Positions 7,985-17,518 are shown, numbered from the stretch's first letter. The stretch is 64,000 bases of DNA from an uncultured Sutterella sp. (GCA_902463725.1 CABQGK010000008.1:1-64000), one strand, 5' to 3'. The notes: generated by a model from the sequence alone, not told the origin. Translations and numbers: made by a program.

Positions 7985-8268
7985 ATTCAACGTCATCTAT
8001 GGCTGTTCAGGTGAACTGGCGGCGTTTTCAGGTGAGTGTGGCAAACCTCACAAGAAGACATGACGGAGAATGAAGTTCAGGCAGTGAAGCGCTCAGTGTG
8101 CCGTGGTGGTGCTGAGAGGCTTCTCTGTTACCCTGCTGGTGAGCAACTTCCCCAAGAGACAGCAGTGATGTGTTTGGCGCTTGAAGCGCTCCACGTTCAC
8201 AAGCCTCTCATGGAGAGCTCCCACTAGCGAGAAAGGGTCTGTGAATGGGCGTTTGCCCATTTTTTTTT
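7985..8268 (+). ncRNA. Candidate structured leader or small RNA upstream of rimP
   Basis: A roughly 280-base segment bounded by a promoter and a terminator, with no convincing ORF. P1 is TGAGAGGCTT (8113-8122) with AAGCCTCTCA (8201-8210), a perfect 10 bp. It encloses P2 CTGCT/AGCAG (8133-8137/8161-8165) and P3 TGA.GTG/CAC..TCA (8166-8199) capped by GCGC-TTGAA-GCGC. This gives a three-way junction. It may be a cis-acting attenuation leader of the rimP operon (such leaders are known in gammaproteobacteria) or an independent sRNA. It lacks the 4.5S RNA core motif, and I could not match it to 6S RNA. Confidence 0.5.
8244..8268 (+). terminator. Terminator or attenuator 130 bases before rimP
   Basis: AATGGGC (8244-8250), loop GTTT, GCCCATT (8255-8261), then a run of T to 8268. 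It sits between the structured RNA and rimP, so transcripts from 7985 must read through it to reach rimP. Confidence 0.88.
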
Positions 8269-8398
8269 GGAATTCGTCTGCCACAGCTACTGCGTCACTC
8301 GACAGGCCTGTCGTTTGCGCTTGAGGCAGAGAGCGTTTTTGTTCACAGTCCCGAGTGTTACCACAATCGTTTCAAACCAACATAAGGAAACCTGCTCA

Positions 8399-8959
8399 AT
8401 GTCCAATTCCGGAGCTTTAAATGAGCTCGTTGAATCTACTGTGACCGGTCTCGGTTACGAATTTGTGGATTGCGAACGTCTTGCCCGCGGGCTCGTTCGC
8501 GTCACGATTGACACGATGGCTGAAGGAGGCATTTCGCTTGACGACTGTGAACGGGTAAGCGAGCAGCTCTCCCATGTCTTCACCGTGGAGGCAGTGGATT
8601 ACGAACGCTTGGAGGTTTCCTCCCCAGGGGTTGAACGCCCGCTTAAGCGTGCGCGCGACTGGGAGCGTTTTGCCGGTGAGCTAGCGCATGTGGAACTCTA
8701 CAGTCCGATGCATGCCGAGGGTTTTCCTGAGGCAGGCCGTCGCAAACTCGATGGTCGCATTGTCTCGATTGACGGTGACGCCGGCGAAGAGATGGTGACC
8801 TTCGACTACTTTGAAGTCAATATCGCCCGTACACCCGCTGTGGCGGCCTTGCGGGCCCGCCGCAAACAGGCGCAACCAGCCGATCCGATCCGAGTGACGT
8901 TCGCGCTGAGCGCCGTTGATCATGCAAACCTTATTGCCGAATTGAATTTTAAGGGGTAG
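8399..8959 (+). CDS. rimP: Ribosome maturation factor RimP
   Basis: Cytoplasmic 30S-assembly factor (186 aa), first gene of the nusA-infB cluster. The RimP N-domain is recognisable in LGYEFVDCERLARG and in the YERLEVSSPGVERPL motif; the C-terminal SH3-like domain has KLDGRIVSIDGD, with about 20 extra residues near its end (ALRARRKQAQPADPI). Start ATG 8399 is chosen for AAGGAAA upstream and the family N-terminus; the frame is open upstream to 8267, but that part does not look coding. nusA starts 6 bases after the stop. Confidence 0.93.
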   Translation: MSNSGALNELVESTVTGLGYEFVDCERLARGLVRVTIDTMAEGGISLDDCERVSEQLSHVFTVEAVDYERLEVSSPGVERPLKRARDWERFAGELAHVELYSPMHAEGFPEAGRRKLDGRIVSIDGDAGEEMVTFDYFEVNIARTPAVAALRARRKQAQPADPIRVTFALSAVDHANLIAELNFKG

Positions 8960-8965
8960 CCCGAG

Positions 8966-10459
8966 ATGAATAGTCGTGAAATGCTTGAGCTCGTTGATGT
9001 GCTTGCGAGCGAAAAGAATGTAGAAAAGGACATCGTGTTCGGTGTTCTGGAGCAAGCCGTGGCGAGCGCTCTGAAAAAGAGCCAGTTCCAGGGCGAAGAC
9101 GCGGATGTGGTCGTGCACGTCGACCGCGTCACAGGCGAGTTCAAGGCAGAACGCCGTTGGCTCGTGGTTCCCGATGAGCAGGGGCTACAGGCGCCTGATC
9201 GCGAGGAAATGTACTCTGATGTGGTCGATGACAATCCTGGCATTCAGCCTGGCGACTACATCACTCGTGATATCGAAGTGGTTGACGTGGATACGACGGG
9301 TCGCCGCTTTGCGCAGGATGCTAAGCAGGTCATTCTGCAGCGGCTGCGTGATGCGGAGCGCGATCAGATCCTCAAGGAATTTTTGGCTCGTAATGAGAGC
9401 ATCGTTACGGGCTCGATTAAGCGCATTGACAAAAACGAAGCGATTGTGGAAATCGGCCGCCTTGAAGCCCGTTTGCCCCGCTCGCAGATGATTCCGCGTG
9501 AAAATCTCCGCACCGGTGACCGTGTGCGCGCTTATGTGGATCATGTGGCCGAACTCAATAAGGGCCGCCAAGTTATTCTTTCGCGCACTTCGCCCGAGTT
9601 CCTCAAGAAGCTCTTTGAGTTGGAAGTTCCTGAAATTGAAGAAGGTCTCTTGGAGATCAAGAGCGCGGCGCGTGACCCTGGCATGCGTGCCAAGATTGCG
9701 GTGTTTGCAAAAGACCGCCGTATTGATCCGATCGGTACTTGCGTGGGTATGCGTGGCTCGCGTGTGAACGCCGTCACCAACGAGCTCGCTGGGGAACGCG
9801 TTGACATTGTGCCTTGGAATGAAGATCCTGCCCAGTTTGTGGTGGGGGCGCTTGAGCCTGCGAAGGTGCAGTCGATTGTGATGCTCGAAGAGCAGCACAC
9901 GATGGAAGTGGTTGTCGGTGAAGATAACCTCGCCGTGGCGATTGGTCGCGGTGGTCAGAATGTGCGTTTAGCGAGTGAACTCACTGGTTGGCAGATCAAC
10001 ATCATGACTGAGGCTGAAGCCACGCAGAAGCGCGATGAAGAAGTGGCTAAGTTGCGTGCTGAGTTCATGCAGAGCCTCGATATCGATGAGGCCGCTGCGG
10101 ACGTGCTCATCAACGAAGGCTTCTCGAGTATCGAAGAAATCGCTTACGTCCCTGAAAAGGAATTGCACGCGATTGAAGCGTTCGATACCGAGACGATTGA
10201 TGAACTGCGTCAGCGTGCTCGCAACAAGTTGCTCGCCGATGCCATTACGCGCGAGGAGAACTTGCGCAAGGCCGATGAGCCTCTACTCACGATGGAAGGT
10301 ATGGACAATGATCTCGCTAGTAAGCTCGTGAGCCATGGCGTTAAGACGCTTGACGACCTCGCTGAGTTAGCAACCGATGACCTCGTCGAGATGACGGGCA
10401 TTGATGAGGATCGTGCCTCCAAGCTCATCATGGCGGCCCGCGAACACTGGTTTGAATAA
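8966..10459 (+). CDS. nusA: Transcription termination/antitermination factor NusA
   Basis: Binds RNA polymerase and nascent RNA, modulating pausing, termination and rRNA antitermination (497 aa, as in E. coli). Domains in order: RNAP-binding N-domain (1-125), S1 (about 135-200), KH1-KH2 with VGMRGSRVNAVTNEL and AIGRGGQNVRLAS, and two acidic helix-hairpin repeats (about 365-425 and 440-497). The doubled acidic repeats are a proteobacterial feature. It is translated from the rimP transcript with a 6-base gap. Confidence 0.98.
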   Translation: MNSREMLELVDVLASEKNVEKDIVFGVLEQAVASALKKSQFQGEDADVVVHVDRVTGEFKAERRWLVVPDEQGLQAPDREEMYSDVVDDNPGIQPGDYITRDIEVVDVDTTGRRFAQDAKQVILQRLRDAERDQILKEFLARNESIVTGSIKRIDKNEAIVEIGRLEARLPRSQMIPRENLRTGDRVRAYVDHVAELNKGRQVILSRTSPEFLKKLFELEVPEIEEGLLEIKSAARDPGMRAKIAVFAKDRRIDPIGTCVGMRGSRVNAVTNELAGERVDIVPWNEDPAQFVVGALEPAKVQSIVMLEEQHTMEVVVGEDNLAVAIGRGGQNVRLASELTGWQINIMTEAEATQKRDEEVAKLRAEFMQSLDIDEAAADVLINEGFSSIEEIAYVPEKELHAIEAFDTETIDELRQRARNKLLADAITREENLRKADEPLLTMEGMDNDLASKLVSHGVKTLDDLAELATDDLVEMTGIDEDRASKLIMAAREHWFE

Positions 10460-10876
10460 ATCAGCGTTTGCAATACGTGGTTGAGCGCAAGCGAGCAGAG
10501 CGCCTCGCTTGGGTGGCTCGAAGGTGCGCTTCTTTGAGCCTCTCTGTTCAACCCCTCTTAATTCACGCCGGCCCCTAGGGCCGGTTCAGCGCGGAGATTC
10601 CAGCCTAGCGGCACTCCTCTCTCCCTTTGGATTGAGTGAGTCTGCGACTGGCTAGTTTCTCCCCGAACCGCCCTTTGGCGGCAACAGCATCAGGAGGCGT
10701 TTGCCCCCATCGCACACGCGAGACAACGTAGAGAGAATTCTGGCACCGCAGAGAGGTCCGCTTCGTCCGAGCGCGAAGCGTTAGACGCGTGCAAGAGAAT
10801 CTCCAACGTTGTGCTTACGGAGTGCCTCGATGGGAGAGGCGAGAGCGCCAACCCGATGCAAAGGAGCAAAAAATTT
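10460..10876 (+). other. Long infB leader, no gene seen
   Basis: A 417-base gap between nusA and infB, much longer than the few tens of bases typical elsewhere. It contains the perfect hairpin CCGGCCC-CTA-GGGCCGG (10568-10584) without a T tract. No ribosome-bound ORF is visible. It may be a regulatory leader or processing site. Confidence 0.5.
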
Positions 10877-13849
10877 ATGGCTAGCAAAACAGTCAGTGAA
10901 TTCGCCCAGGAACTCAAAGTCGCTGCCAAGACGCTGCTCGCGCAGCTCAAGGCCGCTGGAGTTATGAAGACTAGCGAAAGTGACGAATTGAGTGAAAACG
11001 ACAAAACCCGTCTGCTTAACAGCCTGCGACAGGAGCGTACGAATCAGCCACATCGCAAGATTTTGGTGACCCGCAAGGAAAACACCGTTGTCAAGCAGCA
11101 GGATAGCTCTGGCCGTGCCCGTGCGATTCCGGTGGAAGTTCGTCGCACACGTGTTTTCGTCAAGAATCCGCAAGTGATGGCGGAAGAAGCCGCCAAACTT
11201 GAGGCTGAGGCTCGTGCCGCAGCTGAAGAAGCCGCTCGCCGTGAGGCGGAACAAGCGGCAGCACGCGCAGAAGCAGAACGCCTCGCGCGTGAGGAAGCGG
11301 CGCGTCGCGCTCAGGAAGAAGCGCGTGCCCGTGAAGAGGCCGAACGTCAAGCTGCGCAAGCTCGCGCTGAAGCGGCACGTCGTGAAGCCGAAGAGGCGGC
11401 TGCTCGTGAGCAGGCCTTGAAACAAGAAGCCTCGGATAACGAAGCAGCGGTCAAGGCCGCACGTCGTGAAGCCGAGAAAGCCAAACTCGAAGCGGAGGTG
11501 GCCGCCGCAACGGCCAAACGTATGCAGGATCAAGCTCAAGCAGAGGCGGACGCTCAGGAGGCTCAACGCCGTGAAGAAGCGCGCCGTCAGGCCGAAGAAG
11601 AAGCTCAGCGCATTCGCGAAATGATGACGCGTCGTGCGGGTGTCATGACGGCTAAAAAGAAGCCAGCGCCGGCGCCCGAACCTAAGAAGGTCGAGGCCGC
11701 TGGCAATCAGAAAGACCGTGATGGTGCCCGTCGTGGTGACAACAATGCGCGCACCGAGCGTCGTTCCGACGCGAAGAAGGGCGGTACGCGTTCAGCGGAG
11801 CGCTCGCATGAGCGTGGAGCACGTGCGGAGCGTCCTAACAGAAACTCGGGCGCTGATTACGAGAACATGATGGACGCACCAGCTTCCGAAAAGAAGGGAC
11901 ATCCTTCGGATCGCAAGAAGGGCGCGGGTAATCGTGACCGTTGGAGCGAGGAAGGTCAGCATCGTCGTACGATCAAGACTCGTGGTGACGAGGACAGTGG
12001 TGAAAATGTTTGGCGTACCGCTCGCGGTCGTCGCAGCCAAGATCGCCGCCGCGGTAACGAGCCCGTTCAGCAGCAGACGCAAGAAGCGGTGGTGCGCGAG
12101 GTGGAAGTGCCCGAAACCATTAGCGTTGCGGATCTTGCTCATCGCATGGCCATTAAGGCCACGGAAGTGATCAAGGCTCTCATGAAGATGGGGCAGATGG
12201 TGACGATTAACCAGATGCTCGACCAGGACACCGCCATGATTATCGTGGAGGAAATGGGTCACAAGGCGGTTGCCGCCAAACCCGATGATCCGGAAGCGAT
12301 CTTGGGCGAAATGGCTCAGAACGAGTACGAAGCACTGCCGCGTCCGCCTGTGGTGACCATCATGGGTCACGTGGACCACGGTAAGACCTCGTTGCTCGAC
12401 TACATCCGCCGTGCGAAAGTGGCTGCGGGTGAAGCCGGTGGTATTACGCAGCACATTGGTGCTTATCATGTCAAGACGCCGCGCGGTATTGTGACGTTCC
12501 TCGATACACCGGGGCATGAGGCCTTTACGGCGATGCGTGCCCGTGGTGCGCAGTCGACCGACATCGTGATTTTGGTGGTGGCGGCTGACGACGGTGTGAT
12601 GCCGCAGACCAAAGAAGCGATTGCGCATGCCCGTGCGGCCAATGTGCCGCTCGTGGTGGCGATCAACAAGATTGATAAGCCTGAAGCTAACCCCGATCGT
12701 GTCAAGCAGGAGCTCGTTGCCAACAACGTCATGCCTGAAGACTGGGGTGGCGATGTGCCGTTCTGCCCCGTTTCGGCTAAGACGGGTCAGGGCATTGATG
12801 AGCTACTCGAAAACGTGCTGTTGCAAGCGGAAATGCTTGAACTCAAGGCACCGAAAGACGGTCCTGCGCGCGGTATCGTCATCGAAAGCCGTCTCGATAA
12901 GGGCCGCGGTCCGGTGGCCTCGTTGCTCGTGCAGTCGGGTACGTTGCACCGCGGTGACATCGTGCTTGTGGGGAACGAATTCGGCCGTGTTCGCGCTATG
13001 ATCAACGAACTCGGTAAGGCCGTGCAGAGTGCTGGTCCCTCGATTCCGGTGGAAATTCAGGGGCTCTCTGGCGTGCCTGATGCCGGCGAAGAGATGTTTG
13101 TGCTCGACGATGAGCGCAAGGCGCGTGAAATCTCGCTCTTCCGTCAGAGCAAGAGCCGTGATCAGAAGCTTGCCAAGCAGCATGCTGCGAATCTGGCCAA
13201 CCTCTTTAGCGACAAGAGTGAGAATGGCGAAGCCAAGACGCTCTCGCTTATTATCAAGGCCGACGTGCAGGGCTCGCAGGAAGCACTTATCCATGCGCTG
13301 ACGCAGTTGAGCAACGAAGAAGTGCGTGTACAGGTTGTACATGCTGCTGTGGGTGGCATTTCTGAGAGCGACGTCAACTTGGCTGCCGCCTCGAACGCTG
13401 TCATCATCGGCTTTAATGTGCGTGCTGATGCGCAGGCGCGAAAGGTCGCTGAGACGGAAGGCATTGATATCCGCTACTACAACATCATCTACGATGCGGT
13501 TGACGATGTGAAGGCAGCCTTGGGTGGTATGTTGAAGCCCGAGCTGCGTGAAACCAACTTGGGCCTTGTGGAAATCCGTCAGATTATCCGCATTCCGAAG
13601 GTGGGTAACATTGCGGGTTGCCGCGTCATCGATGGTCTGGTTCGTCGCTCGGCTTCGGTGCGCCTGTTGCGTGACAATGTGGTCATCTGGACGGGTGAAC
13701 TCGCCTCGCTCAAGCACTTCAAGGATGACGTGCGTGAAGTCAAGGCCGGCAACGAATGCGGTCTCTCGCTCAAGGGCTACGACGATATTCGTGAAAACGA
13801 TCAGCTCGAGGTGTTCGAAGTCACTGAAGTGGCTCGTACCCTTGATTAA
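10877..13849 (+). CDS. infB: Translation initiation factor IF-2
   Basis: GTPase that brings fMet-tRNA to the 30S subunit (990 aa). MASKTVSEFAQELKV is the IF2_N domain. Residues ~100-260 are an almost uninterrupted Ala/Glu/Arg coiled coil, followed by a basic linker and a second IF2_N (about 420-470). The G domain starts with GHVDHGKT (497-504); domains II-IV follow and end with the expected initiator-tRNA-binding region. Start ATG 10877 has AAGGAG 10 bases upstream. The frame is open further 5' but that part does not match the family. The N-terminal half is longer than the E. coli protein (890 aa). Confidence 0.97.
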   Translation: MASKTVSEFAQELKVAAKTLLAQLKAAGVMKTSESDELSENDKTRLLNSLRQERTNQPHRKILVTRKENTVVKQQDSSGRARAIPVEVRRTRVFVKNPQVMAEEAAKLEAEARAAAEEAARREAEQAAARAEAERLAREEAARRAQEEARAREEAERQAAQARAEAARREAEEAAAREQALKQEASDNEAAVKAARREAEKAKLEAEVAAATAKRMQDQAQAEADAQEAQRREEARRQAEEEAQRIREMMTRRAGVMTAKKKPAPAPEPKKVEAAGNQKDRDGARRGDNNARTERRSDAKKGGTRSAERSHERGARAERPNRNSGADYENMMDAPASEKKGHPSDRKKGAGNRDRWSEEGQHRRTIKTRGDEDSGENVWRTARGRRSQDRRRGNEPVQQQTQEAVVREVEVPETISVADLAHRMAIKATEVIKALMKMGQMVTINQMLDQDTAMIIVEEMGHKAVAAKPDDPEAILGEMAQNEYEALPRPPVVTIMGHVDHGKTSLLDYIRRAKVAAGEAGGITQHIGAYHVKTPRGIVTFLDTPGHEAFTAMRARGAQSTDIVILVVAADDGVMPQTKEAIAHARAANVPLVVAINKIDKPEANPDRVKQELVANNVMPEDWGGDVPFCPVSAKTGQGIDELLENVLLQAEMLELKAPKDGPARGIVIESRLDKGRGPVASLLVQSGTLHRGDIVLVGNEFGRVRAMINELGKAVQSAGPSIPVEIQGLSGVPDAGEEMFVLDDERKAREISLFRQSKSRDQKLAKQHAANLANLFSDKSENGEAKTLSLIIKADVQGSQEALIHALTQLSNEEVRVQVVHAAVGGISESDVNLAAASNAVIIGFNVRADAQARKVAETEGIDIRYYNIIYDAVDDVKAALGGMLKPELRETNLGLVEIRQIIRIPKVGNIAGCRVIDGLVRRSASVRLLRDNVVIWTGELASLKHFKDDVREVKAGNECGLSLKGYDDIRENDQLEVFEVTEVARTLD

Positions 13850-13859
13850 CACAACGCCA

Positions 13860-13893
13860 GCAGGGCGCCCCAATTTTGGCGCTCGCGCCCTGC
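13860..13893 (+). other. Hairpin between infB and rbfA
   Basis: GCAGGGCGC (13860-13868) pairs perfectly with GCGCCCTGC (13885-13893). No T tract follows, so it is more likely an RNA stability or processing element within the operon than a terminator. Confidence 0.6.
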
Positions 13894-13965
13894 GGCATTG
13901 ATGCTTTGGATGCGTGTGCCCGCGTGTGGCGCACGCATTCCTCCCATGCAAAGGAGGCGCCAGCT

Positions 13966-14328
13966 ATGGCACCCAAGAAACCCGGTCGCTCTTTGCGAGT
14001 GGCCGATCAAATCGCCAAAGATTTGGCGACGCTTATTCCCAAAGAGGTGCGCGATCCTCGCGTTGGGCTCGTGACGATCACGGGCTGCGAGATCACACCT
14101 GACTATGCACACGCCCGTGTGTTCTTTACTGTGCTTGGCGTGGATAGCGAAACCTGCACCGAAGGCTTGAATGCCGCAGCGGGGATGTTGCGCAATCATC
14201 TCTTTAAGCACTACACGATTCATACGGTGCCGACGTTGCACTTTGTGCACGACGACAGCGTGGAGCGGGGCTTCGCGATGGATCGCCTCATTCGTGAAGC
14301 CATGGCCGATACGCCTGAGGAGCGCTGA
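13966..14328 (+). CDS. rbfA: Ribosome-binding factor A
   Basis: Small KH-fold protein needed for maturation of the 16S rRNA 5' end and cold adaptation (120 aa). The signature is RVADQIAKDLATLI near the N-terminus, then DPRVGLVTITGCEITPDYAHA, and the C-terminal LHFVHDDSVERG. Start ATG 13966 follows a perfect AAGGAGG at 13951-13957. truB begins 3 bases after its stop. Consistent with the cluster's focus on 30S biogenesis. Confidence 0.96.
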   Translation: MAPKKPGRSLRVADQIAKDLATLIPKEVRDPRVGLVTITGCEITPDYAHARVFFTVLGVDSETCTEGLNAAAGMLRNHLFKHYTIHTVPTLHFVHDDSVERGFAMDRLIREAMADTPEER

Positions 14329-14330
14329 GC

Positions 14331-15224
14331 GTGGCCAAACGTGGAGATCCTGTGGACGGCGTGCTGCTGTTGGATAAGCCCGCGGGGCTCAGCTCGAATG
14401 CAGCACTGCAGCGTGTGCGGCATCTACTCAATGCACAAAAAGCTGGCCATACGGGAACACTCGACCCGATGGCTACGGGGCTTTTGCCGCTCTGCTTTGG
14501 TAACGCCACCAAATTTTCAGCCGATCTGCTTGATGCAGATAAAGCCTATGAGGCGCGGGTGCGTCTTGGCATCACGACCGATTCGGGCGATGCCGAGGGG
14601 GTGGTGCTCGAAGAGCGCCCTGTACACGTCACCCTTGCAGAGATCAACGCTGCAGCCGCCCGCTTTTTAGGCAATATCGATCAGGTACCTCCCATGTATT
14701 CTGCGCTCAAGCGCAATGGGGAGTGCCTCTATGAAATTGCCCGTCGCGGTGAAACCGTTGAACGAGAGCCGCGCCGCGTCCGTATTGACACCTTGGAGGT
14801 GAAGGATTTCGACGGCACGAGCTTTACCATGATTACGCGCGTGAGCAAGGGTACCTACATTCGTGTGTTGGCCGAAGATATCGGCCGCGCGCTTGGATGC
14901 GGGGCTCATCTCGTGGCGCTACGCAGAACGAGGGTTGGGGAGTTGACCCTTGAGCGCGCAGTGAGCCTAGAGACTCTGCAGGCGTGCGCCAGCGTTGCCG
15001 ACGCCCGCCTCAAATTGGAAGCCGCAGACGCACTACTGCAGTCGCTGCCCGCCGTGTCCCTTACCGACACGGATGCGGCTCGCCTCATGCAGGGACAACG
15101 CCTTGCGTTGGGCCTTTCCATACGCGGGCGCGCCCGCGTCTACGGCCCGGAAAAAGAATTGCTGGGAACGGCGCTCATCAATGAGCGCGGTGTTCTCCAG
15201 CCCGAACGTCTTATTGCACATTAA
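14331..15224 (+). CDS. truB: tRNA pseudouridine(55) synthase TruB
   Basis: Converts U55 in the T-loop of tRNAs to pseudouridine (297 aa). The catalytic aspartate is D45 in GHTGTLDPMATGLLP, preceded by GVLLLDKPAGLSSNAAL. RVSKGTYIRVLAEDIGRALG is the other family signature, and a short PUA-like C-terminus follows. It starts at GTG 14331, with GAGGAG at the 3' end of rbfA as the binding site, so translation is probably coupled. Confidence 0.97.
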   Translation: MAKRGDPVDGVLLLDKPAGLSSNAALQRVRHLLNAQKAGHTGTLDPMATGLLPLCFGNATKFSADLLDADKAYEARVRLGITTDSGDAEGVVLEERPVHVTLAEINAAAARFLGNIDQVPPMYSALKRNGECLYEIARRGETVEREPRRVRIDTLEVKDFDGTSFTMITRVSKGTYIRVLAEDIGRALGCGAHLVALRRTRVGELTLERAVSLETLQACASVADARLKLEAADALLQSLPAVSLTDTDAARLMQGQRLALGLSIRGRARVYGPEKELLGTALINERGVLQPERLIAH

Positions 15225-15236
15225 CCGAGAACTTTC

Positions 15237-17093
15237 ATGACTCGAGCGATTCGTAACATTGCCATTATTGCCCACGTTGACCACGGTAAAACCACGATGG
15301 TCGACCGTCTGCTGCAGTGTGCCGGCACCTTCCGCGAAAACCAGCAGGTGGCGGAACGCGTGATGGACTCCAATGATTTGGAGCGTGAGCGCGGCATTAC
15401 CATTTTGTCCAAGAACTGCGCTGTGCAGTACGAGGGCACCCACATCAACATCATTGACACCCCAGGGCACGCCGACTTCGGCGGTGAAGTCGAACGTGTG
15501 CTCTCCATGGTCGACGGCGTTCTGCTTTTGGTCGATGCGGTGGAGGGCCCGATGCCGCAGACGCGCTTTGTCACGCGTAAGGCGCTCGCTCAAGGGCTTA
15601 AACCCATTGTGGTGGTCAACAAGATCGACCGCCCGGGGGCTCGCCCAGACTGGGTTGTCAATCAGACGTTTGACCTCTTTGATAAGCTCGGCGCCACAGA
15701 GGATCAGCTTGACTTCCCGGTGATCTACGCCTCGGCGCTCAATGGCTTTGCCGGTTACACCACGGACGTCGAAGAGCTCAAGAAGATCGGCAACATGCGT
15801 GCGATTTTCGATACCGTCATCAAGTACGTCCCTGTGCGTGATGACAATCCCGATGCGCCGCTGATGTTGCAGATCTGCTCGCTTGACTATTCGAGCTACG
15901 TGGGCAAGATTGGTATCGGTCGTGTGCACCGTGGTCGTGTGCATCCGAACCAGGAAGTGGCGATCATGAATGGTCCCGAAGACACCCCGAAGCGTGTCAA
16001 GGTCAATCAGATTCTGAAATTCGAAGGCCTAGATCGTAAGGTCGTCGATGAAGCGGAAGCCGGTGACATTGTGCTTGTCAACGGTATTGAAGATCTCGCT
16101 ATCGGTACCACGATTACGGATGTGGCCGCGCCTGAGGCGCTTCCGATGCTCAAGGTCGACGAACCAACCCTGACGATGAACTTTCAGGTGAACAGCTCGC
16201 CCTTGGCCGGTCGCGAAGGCAAGTTCGTCACCAGCCGCCAGATTCGTGAGCGTCTCGAGCGTGAGCTCAAGAGTAACGTCGCGATGCGCGTGCGCCCGAC
16301 GAGCGATGAAACGGTTTGGGAAGTCGCAGGCCGTGGTGAGTTGCACCTCACGATTCTGCTTGAAAATATGCGCCGTGAAGGTTTCGAACTTGCGGTCTCG
16401 CGCCCGCGTGTGCTGCTCAAAGAGATCAACGGCGTGAAGATGGAACCCTATGAACTGCTCACGGTCGACGTGGAAGAAGAGCATCAGGGTAGCGTGATGG
16501 AAGAGCTGGGTCGTCGTAAGGGTGATCTTCAAGATATGCAACCCGATGGCAAGGGTCGTGTGCGTCTCGAGTACCGTATTCCCGCGCGTGGCCTGATTGG
16601 CTTTCAGAGTATGTTTATGACGATGTGCCGCGGCACAGGCATCATGAGCCACGTCTTCGATGACTATGGTCCGATCAGCCGTGGTGAAGTTGGTGAACGT
16701 CGCTCTGGGGTGATCATTTCTCAGGACGATGGGGAAGCGGTGGCGTATGCGCTCTGGAAGATTCAGGAACGCGGCCGTCTCTTTGTCTCCCCAGGCGACA
16801 AGCTCTACGAAGGTATGATCATTGGCGAGCACTCTCGCGATAACGACATCGTTGTGAACCCCATCCGTGGCAAGCAGCTCACGAACATCCGTGCCTCGGG
16901 CACTGACGAAGCAATTCGCCTCGTGCCACCTGTTAAGCTCACGCTTGAAAGCGCGGTGGAGTTTATTAACGACGATGAGCTCGTGGAGATTACACCGCAG
17001 TCGATCCGTCTGCGTAAGCGCTACCTCAAGGACTTTGAGCGTAAGCGCGCTGCACGTGCCGAACACAATGAGTTTGGCGAAATCGACGAATAA
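15237..17093 (+). CDS. typA: Ribosome-associated translational GTPase TypA/BipA
   Basis: Elongation-factor-like GTPase involved in 50S assembly and stress adaptation (618 aa). G1 is AHVDHGKTT (12-20), G2 falls in LERERGITI, G3 in DTPGHADF and G4 in NKID; EF-G-like domains III and V and the BipA-specific C-terminal domain follow. It is 12 bases downstream of truB. Its stop codon shares one base with the ATG of the next gene (TAATG). Confidence 0.97.
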   Translation: MTRAIRNIAIIAHVDHGKTTMVDRLLQCAGTFRENQQVAERVMDSNDLERERGITILSKNCAVQYEGTHINIIDTPGHADFGGEVERVLSMVDGVLLLVDAVEGPMPQTRFVTRKALAQGLKPIVVVNKIDRPGARPDWVVNQTFDLFDKLGATEDQLDFPVIYASALNGFAGYTTDVEELKKIGNMRAIFDTVIKYVPVRDDNPDAPLMLQICSLDYSSYVGKIGIGRVHRGRVHPNQEVAIMNGPEDTPKRVKVNQILKFEGLDRKVVDEAEAGDIVLVNGIEDLAIGTTITDVAAPEALPMLKVDEPTLTMNFQVNSSPLAGREGKFVTSRQIRERLERELKSNVAMRVRPTSDETVWEVAGRGELHLTILLENMRREGFELAVSRPRVLLKEINGVKMEPYELLTVDVEEEHQGSVMEELGRRKGDLQDMQPDGKGRVRLEYRIPARGLIGFQSMFMTMCRGTGIMSHVFDDYGPISRGEVGERRSGVIISQDDGEAVAYALWKIQERGRLFVSPGDKLYEGMIIGEHSRDNDIVVNPIRGKQLTNIRASGTDEAIRLVPPVKLTLESAVEFINDDELVEITPQSIRLRKRYLKDFERKRAARAEHNEFGEIDE

Positions 17094-17500
17094 TGGGACG
17101 CCGCAAAATCCCATTGACTGAGCTCGAGTGCCCGTGCGGCAGCGGGCGTCGTTACGGCGAGTGCTGCCAGCCGTATCATGCGGGGGCGGCCGCCCCCACG
17201 CCTGAGGCACTGATGCGTAGCCGCTATAGTGCGTATGTGCTCGGCTTGGACGACTATGTGCTAGCAACTTGGGCGCCTGAGACGCGGCCCGCGGCACTTT
17301 TCTCGCGCGGTCAAGCGCGCCCTAAGTGGTTTCGCCTCGTGGTGCACGGAAGCGATGCGGCTCAAGCGACGGTGCACTTCACCGCCTTGGCGCGTACGAG
17401 CACGGGCGTGATGCGCTTAGAAGAAAAGAGCCGATTCCGACAAGAGAACGGCCGCTGGGTCTATGTCGATGGAGATGTCTCGCCAGAGGCGAACGACTAA
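17093..17500 (+). CDS. ychJ: YchJ-family protein with SEC-C zinc motif
   Basis: Small protein of the YchJ/UPF0225 family (135 aa), biochemical function unknown. Residues about 12-26 are the SEC-C-type zinc motif CPCGSGRRYGECC, followed by MRSRYSAYVLG, a hallmark of the family, and a cystatin-like C-terminal half (LEEKSRFRQENGRWVYVDGD). It overlaps the typA stop by one base, so it depends on the typA transcript. A terminator follows. Confidence 0.88.
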   Translation: MGRRKIPLTELECPCGSGRRYGECCQPYHAGAAAPTPEALMRSRYSAYVLGLDDYVLATWAPETRPAALFSRGQARPKWFRLVVHGSDAAQATVHFTALARTSTGVMRLEEKSRFRQENGRWVYVDGDVSPEAND

Positions 17501-17518
17501 AAGCGTTTAAATCATTTG

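Noticed and set aside
8090..8230. 6S RNA, 4.5S RNA, RNase P RNA or tmRNA identity for the structured region before rimP
   Set aside because: The 4.5S core (GGAAGCAGCC), RNase P core and tmRNA ends are absent. 6S is not excluded, but the closing-stem and bubble pattern could not be matched by eye, so it is left unidentified.
16029..17297. 422-residue minus-strand frame opposite typA
   Set aside because: Antisense shadow; typA on the plus strand is complete with G motifs. The same applies to long frames opposite serS (1904-3070), infB (12803-13951) and eptA.
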